A DNA stretch of 64,000 nucleotides from Sinisalibacter aestuarii. Lineage in GTDB: Bacteria; Pseudomonadota; Alphaproteobacteria; Rhodobacterales; Rhodobacteraceae. This document shows positions 52,540-61,951 of this stretch, piece after piece. The translations under genes were made by a program, and so were the position numbers. The stretch spans positions 1-64,000 of the forward strand of contig NZ_BROH01000005.1 in assembly GCF_027923545.1 (NCBI RefSeq), in the 5' to 3' direction. The notes under the pieces were generated by a model, which did not search any database, was not told the origin of the DNA, and saw only the letters and a program-made list of their open reading frames with translations. How positions within the stretch are numbered: position 1 is the first letter of the stretch; every line of letters starts with the position of its first letter.

Positions 52540-53457
52540 ATGGCATTTGCCAGACAGATCGGTCACGGGCCGCGCCGGGCGGCTGTATTGCTCGCCTTCG
52601 GCGCGCTTTCGGCCTGTTCCTACGCCTATGTGACGCCCGATTTCACCACCGCGGCCAAGAATATGGACCCGGCCACGTTCGAATGCTGCGCCGATCCGGA
52701 AAAGTTCTATCCGCCGGGCCTGACCGAGCTTGCGCTCACCCTCGGCAATGCGCTCGGCCCCACCGCCTCGCAACTCGTCTATGGCGATTACGAGGAAAGC
52801 GAATATCCCGGCCTGCTCACGGGCAAGACGGCGGCCCATGCCGATATCGTGCGCCGGCTCGATCCGTTCGACATCCTGCTCATCTCCAACCATTCCTATC
52901 AGATCGGGCGGCTGATGCCCGGGCGGTTCTCGCATTCGCTGGTCTATATCGGCACCGAGGGCGAGTTGCGCGCCGCCGGGCTGTGGAGCCACCCCGCGCT
53001 CGTCCCCTATCGCGACGATATCCGTGCCGGCAAGACGCTGATGGAGGCCGCCTGGCCCGACGTGCACCTGATCGAGCCGCACAAGGCGTTCGAGACGGAT
53101 CAGGTTCTGCTGATGCGGCCCAGGCTTTCGGCCAGCGAGAAGCGCGCGGCTTTCGCGCGGATGTTCTCGGTGATGGGCAAGCCCTTCAACTTCACGCTCG
53201 GGATCGACCCGACCGCCGAGAGCTTCGCCTGCACCGGGCTTGTGGATTACGGGATGCCGGAACTCGGCTTCACCCACCGCGAGGTCTATGGCCAGACCGT
53301 GGTGATGCCCGACGATGTGGCGGCGCAGGCGGTGCGTGACGACAAGCTCGATTTCATCGCCTATGTCGCGGGCACGGAAGACGGCTACAAGCTGCGCAGC
53401 GAATATGCGCTGATGGTCGAGCTTGCCGCCTATTGGGGCGTGCCGGGGCAGGAGTGA
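52540..53457 (+). CDS. Lipoprotein with permuted NlpC/P60 (YiiX-like) fold, paralogue 2
   Basis: A 305-residue lipoprotein with lipobox AFGALSAC (Cys about 22). Corresponding catalytic segments are FSHSLVYIGTEGELRAAGLW and ESFACTGLVDYGMPELGF. Conserved NMDPATFECCADPEKF mirrors paralogue 1 (ADPKSFTCCHDPERW), so a paired-cysteine element is shared. ATG at 52540. A tandem duplication with about full-length similarity; both products are predicted to be anchored in the envelope. Confidence 0.82.
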   Translation: MAFARQIGHGPRRAAVLLAFGALSACSYAYVTPDFTTAAKNMDPATFECCADPEKFYPPGLTELALTLGNALGPTASQLVYGDYEESEYPGLLTGKTAAHADIVRRLDPFDILLISNHSYQIGRLMPGRFSHSLVYIGTEGELRAAGLWSHPALVPYRDDIRAGKTLMEAAWPDVHLIEPHKAFETDQVLLMRPRLSASEKRAAFARMFSVMGKPFNFTLGIDPTAESFACTGLVDYGMPELGFTHREVYGQTVVMPDDVAAQAVRDDKLDFIAYVAGTEDGYKLRSEYALMVELAAYWGVPGQE

Positions 53458-53530
53458 TTGCCGGAAAAAGGCAAGGCGGACCCGCGGATCAGGCCCGCCC
53501 GCTACGGAAAATGCGTGAATCCGACAAGGA

Positions 53531-54745
53531 TCAGAAGAACGCCTGCAGCCCGGTCTGTGCCCGGCCGAGGATCAGCGCGTGCACGTCGTGGGTGCCCTCG
53601 TAGGTGTTGACCGTTTCGAGGTTGATCATGTGGCGGATCACCTGGAACTCGCCGGAAATGCCGTTGCCGCCGTGCATGTCGCGGGCGTTGCGGGCCACGT
53701 CGAGCGCCTTGCCGCAGTTGTTGCGCTTCATCAGGCTGATCATCTCGGGCGCGGCATTGCCCTCGTCCATCAGGCGGCCCACGCGGAGCGAGCCTTGCAG
53801 GCCCAGCGCGATCTCGGTCTGCATATCGGCGAGCTTTTTCTGGAACAGCTGCGTGCCCGCCAGCGGTTTGCCGAACTGGTGCCGGTCGAGTCCGTATTGC
53901 CGGGCGGCATGCCAGCAGAATTCGGCCGCCCCGAGCACGCCCCAGGAGATGCCGTAGCGGGCGCGGTTGAGGCAGCCGAAGGGGCCTTTCAGCCCTTCGA
54001 CATTGGGCAGAAGCGCGTCCTCTCCCAGCTCGACTCCCTCCATCACGATCTCGCCAGTGACCGAGGCCCGCAGCGAAAGCTTGTTCTGGATCTTCGGCGC
54101 CGACAGGCCCGCCATGCCCTTTTCCAGCACGAAGCCACGGATCTTGCCGCCATGCGCGTCTGACCTGGCCCAGACCACGAACACATCCGCGATCGGCGCG
54201 TTGGAAATCCACATCTTGGTGCCGGTGAGCCGGTAGCCGGTGGCGGTTTTCTCGGCGCGGGTCTTCATGCCGCCGGGATCGGAGCCGGCATCCGGCTCGG
54301 TCAGGCCGAAGCAGCCGATGAGTTCGCCCGAGGCGAGGCCGGGCAGGTATTTGCGGCGCTGCTCTTCCGAGCCATAGGCATAGATCGGATACATCACCAG
54401 GCTCGACTGTACCGACATCATCGAGCGGTAGCCCGAATCGACGCGCTCGACCTCTCGCGCCACCAACCCGTAACTCACGTAAGAGCCTCCGAGCCCGCCA
54501 TATTCCTCCGGCACGGTCACGCCGAGCAGGCCCATCCCGCCCATTTCGCGGAAGATCGCCGGGTCGGTCTCTTCGTTCTCGAAGGCCGAGATCACGCGGG
54601 GGGCCAGCTTTTCCTGCGCATAGGCGCGGGCCGAGTCGCGGATCATGCGCTCGTCTTCCGCAAGCTGGCTGTCGAGCCGGAACGGATCTTCCCAGTCGAA
54701 ACCGGACAGTTCGGGGCGGCTCCTGGCAGGTAGCTCGTGGGTCAT
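53531..54745 (-). CDS. gcdH: Glutaryl-CoA dehydrogenase
   Basis: A 404-residue acyl-CoA dehydrogenase that oxidises and decarboxylates glutaryl-CoA to crotonyl-CoA. Features: [51 protein letters not shown], and the catalytic-base region [27 protein letters not shown]. Divergent from an XRE-cupin regulator and near a CaiB CoA-transferase, which together make a glutarate utilisation module. Its crotonyl-CoA product also feeds Ccr. Confidence 0.95.
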   Translation of the reverse strand: MTHELPARSRPELSGFDWEDPFRLDSQLAEDERMIRDSARAYAQEKLAPRVISAFENEETDPAIFREMGGMGLLGVTVPEEYGGLGGSYVSYGLVAREVERVDSGYRSMMSVQSSLVMYPIYAYGSEEQRRKYLPGLASGELIGCFGLTEPDAGSDPGGMKTRAEKTATGYRLTGTKMWISNAPIADVFVVWARSDAHGGKIRGFVLEKGMAGLSAPKIQNKLSLRASVTGEIVMEGVELGEDALLPNVEGLKGPFGCLNRARYGISWGVLGAAEFCWHAARQYGLDRHQFGKPLAGTQLFQKKLADMQTEIALGLQGSLRVGRLMDEGNAAPEMISLMKRNNCGKALDVARNARDMHGGNGISGEFQVIRHMINLETVNTYEGTHDVHALILGRAQTGLQAFF

Positions 54746-54777
54746 GTGAATCTCCGTCGCCTGTGTCGCCCCCGGTA

Positions 54778-54818
54778 TTGCGCAATATTCTGAGCAATGC
54801 TAGGAGAAATTTGCGCAA
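54778..54818. promoter_or_regulatory. Two TTGCGCAA palindromes in the gcdH / regulator gap
   Basis: TTGCGCAA occurs at 54778-54785 (inside ATTGCGCAAT) and 54811-54818, 33 bp apart (about three helical turns), between the divergent starts of gcdH and the XRE-cupin gene. Likely operator pair of that regulator. Confidence 0.6.
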
Positions 54819-54837
54819 CATCGAGGCGAGGCGCGGG

Positions 54838-55398
54838 ATGAACGACGAATTCGACGTGGGCGGGCGGCTGAAGACGCTGCGCCAGCAGGCCGGGCTGAGC
54901 CAGCGCCAGCTGGCCGAGCGGGCGGGCGTGCCGCACGGGCAGATCTCGATGATCGAAACCGGGCGCTCCTCGCCCTCGGTCGCCTCGCTCCGGCGCATTC
55001 TCGGCGGACTTGGCATCACCATGTCGGCCTTTTTCGCCCCCGACGAGGCGCCGGCGCAGCGGGTCTTCTTCCGCGCCGGGGAGTTGACCGACCTGACCGG
55101 CCAGCTTGGCGACGGGGTGGCCATCGCGCAGGTCGGCGATGCGCTGGCGCACGGGCTGCAGATCCTGTCGGAGACCTATGCGCCGGGGGCCGATACCGGC
55201 GAGGCGATGCTCGACCACGAGGCCAATGAGGGCGGCATCGTGGTGGCGGGCGAGATCGAGGTGAGTGTGGGCGGCGAGCGCGCCGTGCTCGGCCCCGGCG
55301 ATGCCTATCTGTTCGACAGCCGCGCGCCGCACCGCTTCCGCAATATCGGCGATACGCCGGCCCGCATCATCTCGGCCTGCACGCCGCCCTATCTGTGA
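54838..55398 (+). CDS. XRE-cupin transcriptional regulator
   Basis: A 186-residue regulator: N-terminal HTH ([29 protein letters not shown], about 16-45) and a C-terminal cupin (about 110-186, with [27 protein letters not shown] and [14 protein letters not shown]). PuuR/SutR type; the cupin probably senses a small acid such as glutarate. ATG at 54838. It ends 10 bp before the CoA-transferase and is divergent from gcdH, so it is the likely local regulator. Confidence 0.9.
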   Translation: MNDEFDVGGRLKTLRQQAGLSQRQLAERAGVPHGQISMIETGRSSPSVASLRRILGGLGITMSAFFAPDEAPAQRVFFRAGELTDLTGQLGDGVAIAQVGDALAHGLQILSETYAPGADTGEAMLDHEANEGGIVVAGEIEVSVGGERAVLGPGDAYLFDSRAPHRFRNIGDTPARIISACTPPYL

Positions 55399-55408
55399 GG
55401 AAACGCCC

Positions 55409-56515
55409 ATGAAACCGCTCGAAGGCCTCAAGGTGGTCGAACTCGCCCGCATCCTCGCCGGGCCGTGGGCCGGGCAGGCGCTGGCCGATCTGGGCGCCGA
55501 GGTGGTGAAGGTCGAAAGCCCCGAGGGCGACGATACCCGCCGCTGGGGTCCGCCCTGGATCGAGCGCGAGGGCGACAGGACCGCCGCCTATTTCTACGCC
55601 GCGAACCGGGGCAAAAGCGCCGTGGTGGCCGATTTTTCCACCCCCGAAGGGCAGGAGAAAGTGCGCGCGCTGGTGGCGGATGCGGATATCCTGATCGAAA
55701 ATTTCAAGGTCGGCGGGCTGGTGAAATACGGGCTGGATTACGACAGCCTGAAGGCGCTGAACCCGCGGCTGATCTATTGCTCGATCACCGGCTTCGGGCA
55801 GGACGGGCCGCGCGCCAACCAGCCGGGCTACGACTTCATCATTCAGGGCCTGTCGGGGCTGATGTCGATCACCGGCGAGGCCGGGGGCCAGCCGATGAAG
55901 GTGGGCGTGGCGGTGACGGATGTGGTCACCGGGCTTTACGCCACCATCGGCATTCTCGCCGCCGTCGAGCAACGCCACCGCACCGGGCGCGGGCAGCGCG
56001 TCGATCTGTCATTGCTCGACAGCGCCACCGCGCTTCTGGCCAACCAGGCGATGAACTACCTCGCAACCGGCCAGAGCCCCGGCCGGATGGGCAACGCCCA
56101 CCCCAATCTGGTGCCCTATGAGGTGGTGCCGGTGGCCGATGGCCACGTGATCGTCGCGGTGGGAAACGACAGGCAATTCCGCGCGCTCGCCACCCTGCTC
56201 GGCATGGAGAGCCTTGCCGGCAACCCGCTCTTCGCCAGCAACGCCCTGCGGATCGAAAACCGCGAGATGCTGATGGGGATCATCGCGGAAGCCACGGCGG
56301 CATGGCAGCGCGCGCCACTGCTCGCCGCGCTGGAACAGGCCGGCGTGCCCGGCGGCCCGATCAACGAGATCGCCGATACCTTCGCCGACCCGCAGGTGGT
56401 GGCGCGGGGGCTGAAGATCATGCCCGAAGGTGTGCCCGGCGTGCGCGGACCGTGGCGCTTTTCCGAGGCGGAACTGGCACTCGACAGGAGCGCGCCGACC
56501 CTGCCGAAAGGCTGA
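55409..56515 (+). CDS. CaiB/BaiF family CoA-transferase (probable succinyl-CoA:glutarate)
   Basis: A 368-residue class III CoA-transferase. LEGLKVVELARILAGPWAGQ at the start, ENFKVGGLVKYGLDYD, SITGFGQDGPRANQPGYDF, and the catalytic Asp in VGVAVTDVVTG. SD GAGGAAACGCCC. Its position beside gcdH and under the same regulator suggests it activates glutarate with succinyl-CoA, like human SUGCT. Specificity is inferred from context. Confidence 0.9.
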   Translation: MKPLEGLKVVELARILAGPWAGQALADLGAEVVKVESPEGDDTRRWGPPWIEREGDRTAAYFYAANRGKSAVVADFSTPEGQEKVRALVADADILIENFKVGGLVKYGLDYDSLKALNPRLIYCSITGFGQDGPRANQPGYDFIIQGLSGLMSITGEAGGQPMKVGVAVTDVVTGLYATIGILAAVEQRHRTGRGQRVDLSLLDSATALLANQAMNYLATGQSPGRMGNAHPNLVPYEVVPVADGHVIVAVGNDRQFRALATLLGMESLAGNPLFASNALRIENREMLMGIIAEATAAWQRAPLLAALEQAGVPGGPINEIADTFADPQVVARGLKIMPEGVPGVRGPWRFSEAELALDRSAPTLPKG

Positions 56516-56528
56516 GGCGGCGGCGCGC

Positions 56529-56891
56529 TTACATCAGCCCGCGCCAGACAATCACCGCCAGCGCCAGTGCCGCCACCACGATCAGGTTGAAGGCATTGCC
56601 CGCAAGCCAGTTGACCGCAAAGGTGGTGCGCCGCTCCCAGGGGTCGATCCGGCCCAGCATACGCTCGGCCACGTCGCAGGCGGCGGCGATCCGGTCATAG
56701 TCGATCTGGCGGGCCAGCTTCGGCGTGGCGGCCATGCGCTGCGCAAGCAAGAGCTGTTCGCCCGCGTCGCGCACCGCGCGCGGCAAGCGCCGCCCACCTC
56801 GGCCAAGCTTGGCCGAAAGCCCCGTGCCGCGGATGTCGAGCCGCTCTTCGATCAAGTGCGCCAAACGGTCGGCGCGCGCCTGCAAATCCAT
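56529..56891 (-). CDS. Small membrane-anchored hypothetical protein
   Basis: A 120-residue protein. The first 90 residues are helical and charged (MDLQARADRLAHLIEERLDI..., LARQIDYDRIAAACDVAERML), and the C-terminus is one TM helix (FNLIVVAALALAVIVWRGLM), so it is tail-anchored. ATG at 56891 follows GGGGGAACGG. No family recognised. Confidence 0.7.
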   Translation of the reverse strand: MDLQARADRLAHLIEERLDIRGTGLSAKLGRGGRRLPRAVRDAGEQLLLAQRMAATPKLARQIDYDRIAAACDVAERMLGRIDPWERRTTFAVNWLAGNAFNLIVVAALALAVIVWRGLM

Positions 56892-56966
56892 TACCGTTCC
56901 CCCGAACGCTGCGAGACTAAGCGATCGCGGCTTGCGGCTCAACGGCTCTGCCCCCATCTTGCGCCC

Positions 56967-57731
56967 ATGCTTGCGACACAATCCTTCGGCACCGATGCCA
57001 GCCGCCCGCCCATCCTCATCGTCCACGGCCTGTTTGGCTCCGGCCGCAACTGGGGCGTGATCGCCAAGCGCCTGTCGGAAACGCGGCGCGTGGTCACCGC
57101 CGATCTGCGCAACCATGGCGATTCGCCCCGCGCCGAAAGCCAGACCTACCCCGAAATGGCCGAGGATCTGGCCGGGGTGATCGGCGCCATCGGCGGCGAA
57201 GCCGATGTGATCGGGCATTCGATGGGCGGCAAATCGGCGATGGTGCTGGCGCTAACCCGGCCCGCGCTGGTGCGCCGGCTGCTGGTGGCCGATATCGCGC
57301 CGGTGCCCTACACTCATGGCGACAGCCACCGGGGGCTGATCGCGGCGATGCGCGGGCTGGATCTTGCGGCGATTACCACGCGCGGCGAAGCCGACCGCGC
57401 GCTTGCCGCCGATATCCCCACCGAGGCGATCCGCGCCTTCCTGCTGCAATCGCTCGACGTGAAGGCCAAACGCTGGAAGCTGAACCTCGAGGTGCTCGAC
57501 CGCGAACTCGACACCGTGCTCTCTTTCCCCGAGATCGGCGGGCAATTCGACGGCCCCGCCCTGTTTCTCGCCGGGGCCGAGAGCGACTATGTCCGCCCCG
57601 AGCACCGGCCCCGGATCAAAGCGCTGTTTCCCAATGCCAAACAGGCCAAACTGCCAGGCACCGGACATTGGCTTCATGCCGAAAAGCCGCGCGACTTCGA
57701 GGCGACGGCGCGCGCCTTTCTCGGCGGCTGA
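56967..57731 (+). CDS. Alpha/beta-fold esterase, YbfF-like
   Basis: A 254-residue hydrolase of the YbfF/PHPT-like esterase group: IVHGLFGSGRNWG, ADLRNHGDSP, nucleophile GHSMGGKSAM, Asp near LAGAESDYVRPEH, His in GTGHWLHAEKP. Probable acyl-CoA/short ester hydrolase. ATG at 56967 starts 6 residues before the conserved core. Confidence 0.88.
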   Translation: MLATQSFGTDASRPPILIVHGLFGSGRNWGVIAKRLSETRRVVTADLRNHGDSPRAESQTYPEMAEDLAGVIGAIGGEADVIGHSMGGKSAMVLALTRPALVRRLLVADIAPVPYTHGDSHRGLIAAMRGLDLAAITTRGEADRALAADIPTEAIRAFLLQSLDVKAKRWKLNLEVLDRELDTVLSFPEIGGQFDGPALFLAGAESDYVRPEHRPRIKALFPNAKQAKLPGTGHWLHAEKPRDFEATARAFLGG

Positions 57732-57732
57732 A

Positions 57733-57763
57733 CGAAAAACGGCGCACCCCGGGGGGGCACGCC
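57733..57763 (-). terminator. Terminator of the NDUFS4-like gene
   Basis: On the minus strand a GGCG..CCCC/GGGG..CGCC stem is followed by GTTTTTCG. It separates convergent genes. Confidence 0.65.
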
Positions 57764-57789
57764 GCCTGCAAGCTGCCGACCGGAAAGGC

Positions 57790-58101
57790 TCAGTGCGTCC
57801 AGGCCGAGCGCCGGTTGGGCGCGAAGTTTTCGCCATAGCCGCCGGCGCGCACATTGGGCTTGCGCTTATGCGGCTCGCTCACCGTGGCCTCGATGCCGTG
57901 ATCGGCGGCGTAGTCGAGCGCCGCGCGCTTCGAGGAAAAGCGCAGCCGCACCTGCTGCTGCGTGTCAGACGAACTCGTCCATCCCATCAGCGGGTCCAGA
58001 TCCTTGCCGCCTTCGGGCGCGAATTCGAGCACCCAGGTTTTCGTCCGGCCCTGGCCGGAGGTCATCGCATTGCGGGCAGGTTGATAGATGCGGGCACGCA
58101 T
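57790..58101 (-). CDS. NADH dehydrogenase accessory subunit, NDUFS4-like (ETC complex I conserved region)
   Basis: A 103-residue protein of the ETC_C1_NDUFA4/NDUFS4 family: [56 protein letters not shown] and the C-terminal [15 protein letters not shown]. It is a peripheral complex I subunit in alphaproteobacteria and mitochondria. ATG at 58101 with SD GGAGAGC. Confidence 0.93.
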   Translation of the reverse strand: MRARIYQPARNAMTSGQGRTKTWVLEFAPEGGKDLDPLMGWTSSSDTQQQVRLRFSSKRAALDYAADHGIEATVSEPHKRKPNVRAGGYGENFAPNRRSAWTH

Positions 58102-58132
58102 GGCGCTCTCCTTTGTCCTGCCGGGTTTATCT

Positions 58133-58168
58133 AAAAAGACCCCCGCTTGCGCAAGGCAAAAACGGGGG
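58133..58168 (-). terminator. Strong minus-strand terminator upstream of the NDUFS4-like gene
   Basis: Stem CCCCCG/CGGGGG, a loop holding its own CTTGCGCAAG palindrome, then TCTTTTT. It points away from any annotated CDS 3' end: the next minus-strand CDS upstream is beyond uvrB. It must therefore end a transcript that starts in the 58.17-58.45 kb gap. Confidence 0.8.
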
Positions 58169-58296
58169 CAGAGACAGATCGGGCAAGGGTGGCTGCCGAT
58201 CACCGGCGAGGGAGCAAGGGGTGGGGTGGGTGTTCGCCGGGACCGGCAGCCAGGTCTGCTGCTTGCACTCGGAGCCTAGCCGCCTGCCCTGCCCCA
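58133..58296 (-). ncRNA. Candidate structured small RNA upstream of uvrB
   Basis: The gap between the NDUFS4-like gene and uvrB has no ORF, but on the minus strand a G-rich arm (GGGGCAGGG, 58287-58295) can pair with a C-rich arm (CCCACCCCACCCC, near 58217-58230). The loop side includes CAAGCAGCAGACC, and the whole ends at a strong terminator. The size, GC-rich fold-back and AAGCAGC element recall small SRP RNA, but the standard GGAA-capped core is not evident, so no identity is claimed. 5' end approximate. Confidence 0.45.
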
Positions 58297-58454
58297 ACGC
58301 AACAGAAAAAACACTTTTTAAGAGCATTTAACTTCATAAATTTCTCCCTAAGGTAGTAACCCGCCGTTAACGCATCCGGCATGGGCACCCCCGGCCAAAG
58401 CCCCTTGAAAGCCCGCCCAAACGGGGCGAACATAGCGCGAACAGGAGACTCGCC

Positions 58455-60611
58455 ATGCCCGATGACGCCCCCGTCGCCCCCGCCCCGCGCCCCAAGCTCG
58501 AAGGCGGCAAGCGTTTCGTGATGCACACCACGTTCAAGCCTGCGGGCGACCAGCCCACCGCGATTGCCGAACTGTCGGGCGGGGTCGAGACCGGCGAGCG
58601 CGATCAGGTGCTGCTCGGCGCCACCGGCACGGGCAAGACCTACACGATGGCCAAGGTGATCGAAGAGACCCAGCGCCCGGCGATCATCCTCGCCCCGAAC
58701 AAGACGCTGGCGGCCCAGCTTTACGGCGAATTCAAGGGCTTCTTCCCTGAAAACAGCGTCGAATATTTCGTCTCCTACTACGATTACTACCAGCCCGAAG
58801 CCTATGTGCCGCGCACCGATACGTTCATCGAGAAGGAAAGCCAGATCAACGAGCAGATCGACCGGATGCGCCACTCGGCCACCCGCGCTCTGCTGGAACG
58901 CGACGACGTGATCATCGTCGCCTCGGTGAGCTGCATCTACGGCATCGGCTCGCCCGAGACCTATACGGCGATGAGCCAGGATCTGGAGGTGGGCAAGGAC
59001 TACGACCAGCGCGCGGTGATGAAGGACCTGATCGCCCAGCAGTACAAGCGCAACGACAATGCCTTTGCCCGCGGCACCTTCCGGGTGCGCGGCGACAGCC
59101 TCGAAATCTGGCCCTCGCATCTCGAAGACCGCGGCTGGCGGCTTTCGTTCTTCGGCGAGGAGCTGGAGGCGATCACCGAGTTCGACACGCTGACCGGCGC
59201 CAAGACCGATGCGCTCGACAAGGTGCGGGTCTACGCCAATTCGCATTACGTCACGCCCACGCCGACACTGAAACAGGCGATGAAGGGGATCAAGGCGGAG
59301 CTGGAAAAGCGGCTCAAGGAATTCGAGGCGGAGGGCAAGCTGCTGGAGGCGCAGCGGCTGGAACAGCGCACGCGGTTCGACCTTGAGATGATGGAGGCGA
59401 CCGGCCATTGCAACGGGATCGAGAACTATTCGCGCTACCTCACCGGCCGCGCCCCCGGCGAACCGCCCCCCACGCTGTTTGAATACATCCCCGACAACGC
59501 GCTGGTCTTTGCCGACGAGTCACACGTCACCGTGCCGCAGATCGGCGGCATGTATCGCGGCGACTACCGGCGCAAGTTCACGCTCGCCGAGCACGGCTTC
59601 CGCCTGCCCTCCTGCATGGATAACCGCCCGCTGAAATTCGAGGAATGGGATGCGATGCGGCCGCAAAGCGTGTTCGTCTCGGCCACGCCCGGCTCATGGG
59701 AGCTCGACCGCACCGGCGGGGTGTTTACCGAACAGGTCATCCGCCCCACCGGGCTGCTCGACCCGCAGGTGGAAATCCGCCCGGTCGAGATGCAGGTGGA
59801 CGATCTGCTGGACGAGGTGCGCAAGGTGTCCGCCAAGGGCATGCGCACGCTGGTGACCACGCTCACCAAGCGGATGGCCGAAGACCTGACCGAATACATG
59901 CACGAACAGGGCATCCGCGTGCGCTACATGCATTCCGATATCGACACGATCGAGCGGATCGAAATCCTGCGCGATCTGCGGCTGGGGGCGTTCGACGTGC
60001 TGGTGGGGATCAACCTGCTGCGCGAGGGGCTCGACATTCCCGAATGCGGGCTGGTGGCCATTCTGGATGCCGACAAGGAGGGCTTCCTGCGCTCCGAGAC
60101 CTCGCTGATCCAGACCATCGGCCGCGCGGCGCGCAACGCCGAGGGCCGGGTGATCATGTATGCCGACCGCATCACCGGCTCGATGGAGCGCGCCTTGGCC
60201 GAGACCGAGCGGCGCCGCGCCCGGCAGGTGGCCTATAACGAGGAACACGGGATCACGCCGGAGACGGTGAAGAAGAACGTCGAGGATGTGCTCGCCGGGC
60301 TCTACCAGGGCGACACCGATATGTCGCGCGTCACCGCCAAGGTCGACAAGGCGATGGTCGGGGGGAACCTTGCGGCGCATCTGGACGCGCTTAGGGCGGA
60401 TATGCGCAAGGCGGCGGAGAACCTGGAATTCGAGGAGGCTGCAAGGCTGCGCGATGAAATTCACCGGCTGGAGGCTGTGGAGCTGGCGGTGGCGGACGAC
60501 CCGCTGGCGCGGCAGTCGGCTGTGGAGGCGGCGAGCGAGACGCGGGTGAAGGGGCGGTCTACGGCTGGGAAGCCGGGGCAGAGGGTGACTAGGGGGAAGC
60601 GGCGGTCATAA
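58455..60611 (+). CDS. uvrB: UvrABC excinuclease subunit B
   Basis: A 718-residue nucleotide-excision repair helicase-like protein: Walker [11 protein letters not shown], the beta-hairpin region [52 protein letters not shown] (motif VI), and a C-terminal UVR motif [21 protein letters not shown] that contacts UvrC. SD AGGAGACTCGCC. The tail after the UVR motif is a short basic extension. Confidence 0.97.
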   Translation: MPDDAPVAPAPRPKLEGGKRFVMHTTFKPAGDQPTAIAELSGGVETGERDQVLLGATGTGKTYTMAKVIEETQRPAIILAPNKTLAAQLYGEFKGFFPENSVEYFVSYYDYYQPEAYVPRTDTFIEKESQINEQIDRMRHSATRALLERDDVIIVASVSCIYGIGSPETYTAMSQDLEVGKDYDQRAVMKDLIAQQYKRNDNAFARGTFRVRGDSLEIWPSHLEDRGWRLSFFGEELEAITEFDTLTGAKTDALDKVRVYANSHYVTPTPTLKQAMKGIKAELEKRLKEFEAEGKLLEAQRLEQRTRFDLEMMEATGHCNGIENYSRYLTGRAPGEPPPTLFEYIPDNALVFADESHVTVPQIGGMYRGDYRRKFTLAEHGFRLPSCMDNRPLKFEEWDAMRPQSVFVSATPGSWELDRTGGVFTEQVIRPTGLLDPQVEIRPVEMQVDDLLDEVRKVSAKGMRTLVTTLTKRMAEDLTEYMHEQGIRVRYMHSDIDTIERIEILRDLRLGAFDVLVGINLLREGLDIPECGLVAILDADKEGFLRSETSLIQTIGRAARNAEGRVIMYADRITGSMERALAETERRRARQVAYNEEHGITPETVKKNVEDVLAGLYQGDTDMSRVTAKVDKAMVGGNLAAHLDALRADMRKAAENLEFEEAARLRDEIHRLEAVELAVADDPLARQSAVEAASETRVKGRSTAGKPGQRVTRGKRRS

Positions 60612-60657
60612 TGGCACGCGCTCCTTGGATGCGAATAGGTCCCAAAATTTGGTGACC

Positions 60658-61236
60658 TCACCCGTCGACTATCCGAACCTGAAGCCCCACTTTCAACTTA
60701 CCTGAAATCTCGTCCAATTGGCGTTTTTTTGATTTTGTGCTGCTATGAGTCTTCACAAAATAGCCTGCACGATTGGTGTCATTGTATATTTTCGACGGCT
60801 CCCGCGACACGAGGTCTTCTTTGTTGACCTTCATACCAAGCTTGGCAACGCGGTTTAGACCGATCTTTTCCAAGGACGCAGCGAAAGTATCTGATGCCTT
60901 CTGTTCATAAATAGTTGTCCCGTCAGGAAAACGCACTAACAGCAGTGTTCTTGGCGACTTACTCGCGGAGAGAATTTGTCTATGCGGCATCTCGCCGGAT
61001 TCGGTTTCGCGCATTTCTGGGAAATTCGCGGCAAAATTTTCACGCCATTCCGTGGCGAGCGTTTCAACTTTCTCGAGAAAACCTTGAAGCGCAACACCAC
61101 GCTCCGACAGAGCCCTCGCGTTCTCATATTCAGACTCGCGGAATGCCGTCGCCCCTTCGGAGTTCAAGCTTTCCACCTCTTCATCCAACTCGAGGCGCAT
61201 CAGGTCGAATGCAATTGTCACACTGTCCTCACGCAA
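60658..61236 (-). CDS. Hypothetical protein, AT-richer orphan with TTG start
   Basis: A 192-residue protein. TTG at 61236 is chosen because AGGGAGG lies 7 nt upstream. The N-terminal half is acidic and helical (coiled-coil like, MRLELDEEVESLNSEG...), and the C-terminal half contains LLLVRFPDGTTIYEQKASDTF and a basic KTHSSTKSKKRQLDEISGKLKVG stretch. No family recognised. Base composition is clearly lower in GC than uvrB, suggesting acquisition. Confidence 0.6.
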   Translation of the reverse strand: MREDSVTIAFDLMRLELDEEVESLNSEGATAFRESEYENARALSERGVALQGFLEKVETLATEWRENFAANFPEMRETESGEMPHRQILSASKSPRTLLLVRFPDGTTIYEQKASDTFAASLEKIGLNRVAKLGMKVNKEDLVSREPSKIYNDTNRAGYFVKTHSSTKSKKRQLDEISGKLKVGLQVRIVDG

Positions 61237-61324
61237 TTCTTCGCCTCCCTATTGTGCGTTAAATGGATAACTCTGGTTCAAGACCAATTGGGGCGCAAGT
61301 AAACTCCTATTGCAAGCGTAGCGT

Positions 61325-61380
61325 GGGGTCTCACCCCACCAATCCACCACAAACGGCGGGGTGAAACCCCGCCCTACGGC
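61325..61380. repeat. Paired GTGGGGT/GGCGGGGT hairpins
   Basis: GTGGGGTCTCACCCCAC and, 15 bp on, GGCGGGGTGAAACCCCGCC form adjacent hairpins, ending in CTACGG. A REP-like intergenic element; the rest of 61237-61500 holds no gene I can support. Confidence 0.6.
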
Positions 61381-61500
61381 GTCTCACTCACCCAACCCGT
61401 TCGCGCCGAACCTCTTTCCACCCCCCACGCACACGTGATTTGCCAGCCGCCCCTGCCCCGGCATCTGATCGGTCCGTTTCTCTCACCGAAAAGGCACGCC

Positions 61501-61854
61501 ATGTTCGTCAGGACCACCCTCGCCGCCCTTGCCCTGTTCGCCGCCCTGCCCGCTGCGGCGCAGGACCATTCCGGCCATATGGCGCCCAGCGCCGACGCCG
61601 CGCCTTCCACCGCCGCCTATATCGCCGCCAATGCCGCCATGCATGAGGGCATGGCAATCGCGTTCACGGGCGACGCGGATATCGACTTCGTCCGGGGCAT
61701 GATCCCGCACCACGAGGGGGCCGTGGCGATGGCCCGGATCGTGCTGGAGCACGGCAGCGATCCCGAGGTGCGGGCGCTCGCCGAAGCCGTGATCGCCGCG
61801 CAGGAGGAAGAGATTTCCTGGATGCGCGCCTGGCTTGAGGCGCATGGCGGCTGA
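61501..61854 (+). CDS. DUF305 periplasmic (copper-binding type) protein
   Basis: A 117-residue exported protein: signal peptide [20 protein letters not shown], His/Met-rich DHSGHMAPS, then the DUF305 core [26 protein letters not shown] and [11 protein letters not shown]. Ferritin-like four-helix family; members such as CopM bind copper. It heads a region with a cytochrome c and a multicopper oxidase, which fits periplasmic copper handling. Confidence 0.9.
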   Translation: MFVRTTLAALALFAALPAAAQDHSGHMAPSADAAPSTAAYIAANAAMHEGMAIAFTGDADIDFVRGMIPHHEGAVAMARIVLEHGSDPEVRALAEAVIAAQEEEISWMRAWLEAHGG

Positions 61855-61871
61855 CGCCGGCTCAAGGGCCG

Positions 61872-61944
61872 CGTAGGGTGCGCCTTCAGGCGCACCTGTT
61901 CCCCGCGTTTCGCCATTCCGGTGCGCCTGAAGGCGCACCCTACG
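61872..61944. repeat. 25-bp perfect inverted repeat
   Basis: Arms at 61872-61896 and 61920-61944 are exact reverse complements (CGTAGGGTGCGCCTTCAGGC...), with a 23-bp spacer. Each arm contains its own GGTGCGCCT-type palindrome. It lies just after the DUF305 gene; a REP-like element or terminator. Confidence 0.85.
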
Positions 61945-61951
61945 GGTCGCC

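Noticed and set aside
58133-58296. Definite small SRP RNA (ffs)
   Set aside because: AAGCAGC and a fold-back are present, but the conserved GGAA-capped domain IV core is not seen; kept only as an unidentified ncRNA candidate.
58300-58380. tRNA or 23S rRNA fragment (sequence CTAAGGTAGTAACCCGCC)
   Set aside because: No cloverleaf or extended rRNA match could be drawn; only a short chance resemblance in an AT-rich promoter-like stretch.
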